Shown piece by piece: positions 58,982-64,000 of a DNA stretch of 64,000 nucleotides. Both the position numbers and the translations under genes were made by a program. Source of the stretch: Embiotoca jacksoni (taxonomy: Eukaryota > Chordata > Actinopteri > Embiotocidae); assembly GCA_022577435.1 (NCBI GenBank), contig JAKOON010000003.1:5041501-5105500 (forward strand), read 5' to 3'. Numbering within the stretch: the first letter of the stretch is position 1; each line of letters opens with the position of its first letter. A model generated the notes under the pieces. The model was not told the DNA's origin, ran no database searches, and saw nothing but the letters and a program-made list of their open reading frames with translations.

Positions 58982-61088
58982 TGACTATAAAACATCATAA
59001 AAAGGAGAAATGTAAAAAAGATTAAAAGTAAAACAAGATGCTGACAGCGAGAAGCAAGATGTGTAAAAGTAAGTCAGTTATATGTTAGAAAGACATCGAT
59101 GAAACAAGGGACAGCATGACATGAAGCAGACATGAGTTTGCAGCCTTGACCCAATGTTCCCTCTTTATTTATGAATACCCCCAAATGGGACTGAATACTC
59201 AGTGATCTCAGTGAGTGATCTTAGGGGGACACAAATAAGTGAGACACAGTCTGCCTCCCCAGCTGCCTCTCACTTATTTGTGTCCCCCTAAGATCACTCA
59301 CTGGCAGGCATCTACGGCACTCTTGTTATTTTCTATATTTACCCACTAAGACTTCTCCTATCCAGACTGATCATCGTCCTGCGTGATGATGTTCTCTCTC
59401 GTCAATGGCGCCCGCTCTCCTGCAGCCTCAGAGGTTGTTTTTCTTTTTTTCTTTTTTTGAACTATTGCCGTGATGACCAGGGGGATGAGCATGACAAAAA
59501 TAATAATCCTCTTTAAATACATGGTGCTAAGGGACAACAGCTGGTAGTGCTCAGAGATACACCATTACAGCGTGTGGGCGTGTACGTGTGGAGGCGGGAA
59601 CAGGAGGAGACAGGAAGTCACTGCACACCTTGACAACCTCAAGGTAAATAAAAAGCGATGGATCTCTCTTTGTGACAGAGCAGAAATGTGCTACTGTTGT
59701 TGTTGTTTTTCTATTTTAGTGTATTTGTGCTGCTAGACTAAACAGCGAGGCATAACAGCCCAGTTACGGCAAGGTCATGAACTCCCTCAGCGGCGTGTGA
59801 TACTGAGCGGCTGTGAGCAGGGTCACATGAGAGCAGAGGCGACTGCTGCCAACGGTTTGACATAAGCTGCGGACGGAGAGAGAGCTCCTCTCCCACAAAG
59901 TGGAAACATGGCATCTTAGAATGACTCCTGGTCCAAACACCATAAAGGTCAAGCACCTCTACTCGGAACCACATGTCAAACTATTGGTGGATTTTCTCAT
60001 GCATATATTGTCCTCTTTAGTAGCTGATAGTATTTCTCAAGGCTGTCAGGGACGCTATGACAAAATTTAGTGGACTTTAATGAGACAATATAGTGACTGA
60101 AAGTGTTTAATAGTCTGTTTCCCTTCTTGTTACCAACAGACAAATAAAGATTATACGATAACAGAGCATATAGTTTGAAGCTGAGAGCGGCAACTGTTAA
60201 CTTTTGTACAGGCATGTGCAGTTGAAAGTGACTTCTTGCAAACGAGGACCTTCCTACCAGTTCAGAAGCCCCCTTTCTCTCGCTGTATTTGCCTTTCTTA
60301 CGACACACACCAACTGATCCACAGACGAACAGCATATATTTACAAAGTGCATCCTCCCCTGAGCGTTTGCTGCTCTCTCCTCCTCTGCTCCCTCACTGGG
60401 GGATACAGACCACCGACAGCTTACTGCTGCCCCCCATTGATGATCCTGAGAGCACTTCTCACAATGATGTATTTTTACTGTAAGCTGTACACTCTAATGC
60501 TTCTTATCAAACTGTATTAAGGAGTCACTTTTTGGAAATAAAAGTGAGACCTCCCAGGTGCAGGAGAGCGCTGCTGCGTTACCACATGACTGAATTACTC
60601 ATAGCAACCTGGCTGGTTGCAGTTCAAGGGAGGGGAGGCCTTCTTTTACAAGACATCTAGGTCAGTGCACATGGCTTACCCCACTTAGGCCTCACATCAT
60701 ATTTACATCGCTGCCCAAGACACTTTGACACAGGAGGACAATTTGTTCAGGAAGGAAGGCGTGTGCTCTGTGCTGAATTCACAGAGGGAACGTGTGGCTT
60801 ACCTTGGTCTCGCATGTCTTGTGAACTGCAACCTTGCACTCTGTGAAAACAAAAAAACAAATAAGATGTTTTACTCACAGACAGAAAGAAAGGGGACGGT
60901 CAGGGTGAGATTGTCTGTGTCTTCATCCTGAGCAGCTGTGTCTCTGGATCAGCTACCGGACCGGACTGAGATGGAGACTCACCCTTGCAGAAAGCCGCAG
61001 GGTTGTCAATGTTCTGCTTGCACACATCGCATGCTCGTCTCCTCTTGAAGCTCTTCGCTGTGAAGGCGTGGCTGCTGGCTTTGGCGAG
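41300..61088 (-). CDS. tns2: Tensin-2, 26 coding exons visible, 5' end missing
   Basis: Exons in transcript order: 61088-60983, 60840-60803, 52127-52095, 51975-51926, 51753-51570, 51358-51308, 51155-51033, 50948-50884, 50037-49954, 49833-49721, 49527-49467, 49092-49017, 48531-48402, 46873-46808, 46679-46563, 46470-45058, 44947-44797, 44696-43834, 43705-43574, 43106-43014, 42793-42716, 42520-42443, 42278-42110, 42030-41962, 41659-41630, 41444-41300. All joins are GT-AG and in phase, giving 1,505 codons and TGA. The order C1, PTP-like, C2-like, linker, SH2, PTB is that of tensin-2; the SH2/PTB text (ALKVATPPP, ETESLTGP, SPRP, RWTN) matches TNS2 rather than TNS1. Tensin-2 links integrin tails to actin at focal adhesions and modulates insulin/Akt signalling. 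The first coding exon was not found and is probably beyond 64,000. Confidence 0.95.
42716..43834 (-). CDS. tns2: tns2 exons encoding the SH2 domain
   Basis: The domain starts in the end of exon 44696-43834 (WYKPGISRDQ) and continues through 43705-43574, 43106-43014 and 42793-42716. FLIRDS holds the phosphotyrosine-binding Arg (about residue 1257 of the visible protein). GAYGLALKVATPPP, EQLVRHFLIEKGP and GSLSALVYQHSITPISLPC are typical tensin SH2 text. Confidence 0.95.
43834..46470 (-). CDS. tns2: tns2 exons encoding the long Pro/Ser-rich disordered linker
   Basis: Exons 46470-45058 (1,413 bp), 44947-44797 and 44696-43834. Composition is rich in Pro, Ser, His and Cys, with basic/acidic stretches and the conserved RDRETAILDD. 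It joins HTRGPLDGS at the start to KFVQDSSKYWYKPGISRDQ, the SH2 entry. Large ORFs in other frames here are shadows of this GC-rich exon. Confidence 0.93.
46563..49833 (-). CDS. tns2: tns2 exons encoding the C2-like domain
   Basis: Exons 49833-49721 (second half), 49527-49467, 49092-49017, 48531-48402, 46873-46808 and 46679-46563. Landmarks are FLKIYQSLQLVYTSGVY, MEPALLLKGDIM, VFRVQFHTCTVHG, DRFPPDATVEFIFSSGPEK and VDYNTSDAVVRWDSYENF. In PTEN-family proteins this module packs on the phosphatase domain and binds membrane. The exon at 49,092 has a (TG)n acceptor region. Confidence 0.92.
47474..48290 (+). pseudogene. Decayed mariner-type (Tc1/mariner) transposon
   Basis: In a tns2 intron, plus-strand fragments translate to FDIRGVEHIEFVPQAQTVN (about 47,833-47,890), WHFVLCHNKAPTYN and CSPDLVSYDFFQFPE (about 47,955-48,105), the familiar mariner transposase blocks (IRGxxHxEFVPxGQTVN, HDNAPAHT, PPYSPDLAPCDFFLFP). 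Frameshifts and missing catalytic residues show it is dead. Ends near 47,474 (CGAGGTGGATCAA) and 48,290 (reverse complement TGAGGGTGGATCAAAACG) look like degraded terminal repeats. Confidence 0.75.
49095..49196. repeat. (CA)n microsatellite abutting a tns2 splice acceptor
   Basis: About 102 bp of CA with GCAC interruptions. On the tns2 transcript it is (UG)n ending in UAG, the 3' splice site of exon 49,092-49,017. Confidence 0.97.
49721..51975 (-). CDS. tns2: tns2 exons encoding the PTP/PTEN-like phosphatase domain
   Basis: Seven exons (51975-51926 through 49833-49721). Landmarks are DFDLTYITERI, LLNLSEKRHDITRLNSK, the P-loop VVLHCKGNKGKTG and SSPLFLHQILIPSLPNF at the entry to C2. The catalytic-position Cys (about residue 194 of the visible protein) is kept, unlike the Asn of mammalian tensin-1, while the usual CX5R arginine is Lys. 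Mammalian TNS2 with this Cys is reported to have phosphatase activity; activity here is inference. The first exon uses the acceptor CCTCTCAG at 51,976; an AG five bases further in would break the frame. Confidence 0.92.
52095..52127 (-). CDS. tns2: tns2 33-bp microexon closing the C1 domain
   Basis: Encodes VTPTCTSTPDL with TTTTTTAG acceptor and CTG|GTAAGT donor, phase 0 on both sides. The Cys aligns with the last C1 cysteine. It follows the 8.7-kb intron. Confidence 0.85.
55020..55325. repeat. Probable teleost nonautonomous repeat fragment
   Basis: Contains CCATTAGCTGGTTCGCTTAG near 55,028 and the tail ACTTCCCAAAATGTAGAACT, then ATTCCTTTAAG near 55,290-55,320. Both phrases recur in many fish genomes as parts of a dispersed repeat. 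It lies in the long tns2 intron. Confidence 0.45.
56055..56193 (-). other. tns2: Exon-like block, possible alternative first exon of tns2
   Basis: 139 bp bounded by a strong acceptor (CTCTTCCTCCAG) and consensus donor GGTCA|GTAAGT. An ATG at 56,129 opens 25 codons (MLFIRRDAYLYLTAGMIVV and PPPGS) that end exactly in phase 0, the phase in which the next tns2 exon at 52,127 begins. A transcript starting here would replace most of the C1 domain. Splice and phase fit are seen; use as an exon is inference. Confidence 0.3.
56871..56891. repeat. Short (GT)n tract
   Basis: Ten GT units in the long tns2 intron. Confidence 0.9.
58511..58588. repeat. Polypyrimidine (CT)n/(CCCT)n tract
   Basis: 78 bp with only C and T on the plus strand, polypurine on the tns2 strand; near mirror symmetry makes it a triplex (H-DNA) candidate. 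Confidence 0.9.
58953..58980. repeat. 28-bp A homopolymer
   Basis: Uninterrupted A run. Similar runs occur at 2,293-2,316 and 6,639-6,664. Confidence 0.95.
59209..59303. repeat. Perfect 36-bp inverted repeat (23-nt loop)
   Basis: Arms 59,209-59,244 and 59,268-59,303 are exact reverse complements (arm begins CAGTGAGTGATCTTAGGGGG). The RNA from either strand would fold into an uninterrupted 36-bp hairpin. It has no coding potential and no obvious terminal motif. Confidence 0.9.
59358..59522 (-). CDS. Putative 54-aa single-pass membrane micropeptide
   Basis: ATG at 59,522-59,520 with A at -3 (AGCACCATGT, favourable Kozak) to TAG at 59,360-59,358. Residues 5-21 (RIIIFVMLIPLVITAIV) form one hydrophobic helix, followed at once by a basic run QKKKKRKTT and a polar acidic tail ending ITQDDDQSG. 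This is the layout of a signal-anchor or small integral membrane protein with a cytosolic basic flank. It lies in the 8.7-kb tns2 intron on the same strand; a perfect 36-bp hairpin begins 54 nt downstream. I recognise no family. It could also be the last exon of a spliced membrane protein, or chance. Confidence 0.35.
   Translation of the reverse strand: MYLKRIIIFVMLIPLVITAIVQKKKKRKTTSEAAGERAPLTRENIITQDDDQSG
60803..61088 (-). CDS. tns2: tns2 exons encoding most of the C1 zinc domain
   Basis: Exons 61088-60983 and 60840-60803 read SSHAFTAKSFKRRRACDVCK and then AAFCKECKVAVHKTCETK. The His, paired Cys and final His/Cys spacing is that of a phorbol-ester-like C1 domain, completed by VTPTC in the next exon. 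The frame is open upstream of 61,088 through an ATG at about 61,121, so a read-through alternative start cannot be excluded. Confidence 0.9.
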
Positions 61089-62722
61089 CTGCAGACACAC
61101 AGGACAAGTGAAACTGATCATCCGCACGGCAGGTGAAAGCAATACCGCACACCTCCAAGGAAATCATTTAATCACAGCAACTGTGTGCTTTTGAAACCAT
61201 GAATTCCCCCATGATCATCTACTGTCCACGGCATTTGTGGTTGTCACATGTTTAGGATTAGCAGTTTTGATCAGTGTGTCCCAAGGCATTTTGATTTCAG
61301 CACTGTTCCATCGGAGGCACTGGACGCTCCCCTGTACCCCCTGTAGCTGCTGTCAGTGCACATGTGTGCCGGCTCAGTGACACACCAGCATGAGCACCGA
61401 TGACCACCTGCTACATTCAGCTCCCTCCACGAAAAATACCTGCCACATCACATCAATCTTTCAAGGCATCCTGCTGTCTTTTTATGTGTCCTTATTCTGT
61501 GTCAGTGTGTGGGGCAACGAAATTGATGAAAATAGGGAGTTTTATTTACCGCTAGTTCCGATGTAACGCTGAATGTCACCGAGTACATAGATTACGTGCA
61601 TAAGTGGGTGTTTTAGTTGCATGATTTCCTTGTTTCAGTCATGGCCTTTCTTCATGTTCAGCATGCCTGTACAGCTTTGACTTTGTTTAAAAAATGACTA
61701 CAAATAATACAGTAAAATATAACCTCACAACAGCACAGTTGTATTGGTCAGTCATTTAAAACAACTAAAGATTCAAGCTAACCTGAATCAGCTTTGTAGC
61801 AGGTTTGTTTAATATTGAACATTATTTGGTTGAGGTAGCTGCGGTTTCTCCTGCCTGATGACGAGCTTCGTCTTCTTTCAACAGTGCAAGGTGATACCAC
61901 ACTGGGCAGTCACGGCAGCTGTGTAAACACATCACACAACGAGCTTCTCTGGGTAAAAGCAAAAGGTGAATCTGACACTGAGAGACTCACTCTAACTGTT
62001 CCCTCTCTGCCTCCAAATACTGAACTTAAAATTTATATAATATCAATGGCTAAAAGCTGGAATATACTATTGACGCCCTAAATGCACAGGATGATATTTA
62101 ATGTGTAAATTTACAAGATAAAGGAGAAAACTCTTAATATGCATGTTTTGTATACATTCACAAACAGTCATGGAGAGGATATGTGCTGAGTCATGACCAT
62201 CACTTTTTCTTTTAATAAACTACGACTCAGTTTTCCCAGACAGAAGTGGACAGTGTTTATATAAAGTTATGGTAACGCCTTCCCAAAGCAAAGCCTTTTG
62301 ACAGCATGTGAGTCACATTAAAGCATTAAATTGTTCCCTGAGCAGAGCAGAAGGCGGGGCCTGGAAACATCAGGAGGGAGACGCCGTTTGTAGACGTGAG
62401 AAGTGTGTGGTATGCATGATGCAATCGGAGAGGTGGAACAAACACCGTACAGTACCTGCACACACCAGGGTGTCTTTTCCTGTTTAATGGCTCGATGCAT
62501 TTTTCTGGTCGTGAAAAAACATTTCTCAGCTGAGCTTTTTTTTTTTTCTGGTGCCTGGCTTTTCCAAACAAGAGTGGCATTGATTTTAACTCTGGAAGGT
62601 GACAGTGTGTTTACAGCAGTTTGGACACACTTTCACAAATAGGCTACTTATTGACTATGCGGAGTCTCACTTCTCCCACCATCTAAAATTGTGGAAGCCA
62701 ACTTATTCACTCAGCCGCAATG

Positions 62723-62790
<68 letters not shown>

Positions 62791-64000
62791 CTGTGTCTCT
62801 CAAGTTGAATGAATCCTTTATGACTAGAAATGTATAATTCATGTTTTACGTACTGTCTGTGTGGCTACATCATGTGCACATTAATGCAGTTGATTTGCTC
62901 AGATAAGACTTCATAAACTCTTAACAGAATAGCTCCAAATTATTTTGTTGCCTACTGAATTAAGAAACCCAAATGCATTTTTGTATCTACAACATAATTT
63001 CAAGTGTCTTAAATCAACTTGCAGTTGCAAATGCAGCTGATAGTTTAAGGTTTATCAAGTGGCAAAATTTGAATCAACAATTAAAGCACTTTCATACACC
63101 ACAACTTCACTGACAGTCAAGTCAGAGCTTTAAAGGAGATTTATAGATTTATATTATGAGAAAACAAAGACAAGCATGTTAGCAGATGGAAACAGCAAAA
63201 CATACACGTAATATAATTCGTTATACCTGCACTAACATATTATCACATATTATCAGTTGTGTTTCTGGTCCACCTCGCCTATAAGTCCAACACTCACTTT
63301 TCTTTTGTCTCTGTTTTTGGTATTCACCGACTCCTGTGGGGAATATCATGCTTTTTAGCAGATAAATACTCATTAGCATCCTAGTAATATTCATTAGCTA
63401 GTTGCTAACTGTGAATTTCTGCTGTTAAATTTGGGACAGGTGTGGGTAAAGTGGGTTTTTACAGCTTTTTCTCTGAAAATTTATCTTTTAAAATGCTGTA
63501 AGAGCAGTGATAAACAATCAAAAACAGTAAAGTTGTGGGCTGGACGACTAATGGGGTGAAACTCACAATAAAACTCAGTAAAACAGTAGATGAAGGTGAG
63601 AATTCTTTGTAGAGGCCAGTTTCACATTGTCATTTAAAGAAATTGAGATAATAGCCAGGTTATGTTTCTAAGTTAGGTGTTGGGAGGCAGACTTTACCAG
63701 GCCTACCTTTGGACAGGCTGGCTGTTTCCTCTTTATTTCTAAGCTGACTGCTGTCAATAGCTTAACTTTAGCGTCCACAGATTTCAGTGGTGCAGGTGTT
63801 TAAAACTGTTATAGGGTGTGCACAACCAAATGAAAGAAATCTGTTATATGATAAAGTCACTATAATATCCTTTGGGACATATCTACAAAAACTCGCAGTG
63901 TTTGTTTTGGCTGCTGACCGGGACTGATTCAGGCTCCCTGACAAGGATGAAACATATTACCACTATGCTGCATGTATTGATCTAATAACAAAAGCAGCAG
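61089..64000. other. Upstream tns2 intron or flank
   Basis: No N-terminal tensin-2 exon identified. Contains the (AT)n tract at 62,726 and, from about 63,320 to 63,700, text that may be another dispersed fish repeat (low confidence). Confidence 0.45.
62726..62786. repeat. (AT)n microsatellite
   Basis: About 30 uninterrupted AT units. Confidence 0.97.

Larger units (their letters stand above)
52128..60802. other. tns2: Large tns2 intron (8.7 kb)
   Basis: Separates the C1-domain exons. It holds the exon-like block at 56,055, the repeat fragment at 55,020, the polypyrimidine tract at 58,511, the hairpin at 59,209 and the micropeptide ORF at 59,358. The rest shows nothing recognisable. Confidence 0.7.

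Noticed and set aside
41112..61088. Tensin-1 rather than tensin-2
   Set aside because: SH2/PTB text and the phosphatase-loop Cys match tensin-2; tensin-1 has HNKGNRGR in the loop.

Overview
This is vertebrate nuclear DNA, almost certainly from a ray-finned (teleost) fish. The evidence is GT-AG introns, many long (CA)n tracts, teleost-like repeats, and two conserved vertebrate genes whose proteins read most like fish orthologues. Both main genes lie on the minus strand.

Layout from left to right. 1-11.6 kb holds no convincing gene; it contains microsatellites, two CTCF-like motifs, a DR2 nuclear-receptor motif and, nearest the gene, vdr 3'-UTR sequence. 11,598-21,991 carries the complete coding region of a vitamin D receptor gene (vdr; 8 coding exons, 425 aa, all junctions checked for phase). 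Its 15,510-18,595 intron contains a 2,425-bp hAT transposon with an uninterrupted 592-aa transposase, terminal inverted repeats and a perfect 8-bp target-site duplication. Two probable noncoding 5' exons of vdr lie at 33.45-34.03 kb beside a CpG-rich promoter. 34.1-41.1 kb is an intergenic zone with a tRNA-Gln(TTG) gene (39,780-39,851) and unrecognised protein-like ORFs at 36.8-37.4 kb. 41,300-61,088 carries 26 consecutive coding exons (1,505 codons) of tensin-2 (tns2) in the order C1, PTP-like, C2-like, long disordered linker, SH2, PTB. The true 5' end of tns2 is probably beyond the right edge.

The 8.7-kb tns2 intron (52,128-60,802) is the least explained part. It holds a 54-codon ORF for a putative single-pass membrane micropeptide, a perfect 36-bp inverted repeat just downstream of it, and an exon-like block whose reading phase would let it serve as an alternative tns2 first exon. 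Another tns2 intron contains a decayed mariner element, and one tns2 splice acceptor is formed directly by a (TG)n microsatellite.

The two genes have no direct pathway link visible here: Vdr is a nuclear ligand-activated transcription factor, and Tns2 is a focal-adhesion adaptor/phosphatase-like protein. All calls come from reading the sequence; exon joins rest on splice motifs, phase continuity and remembered family sequences, not on transcript data.
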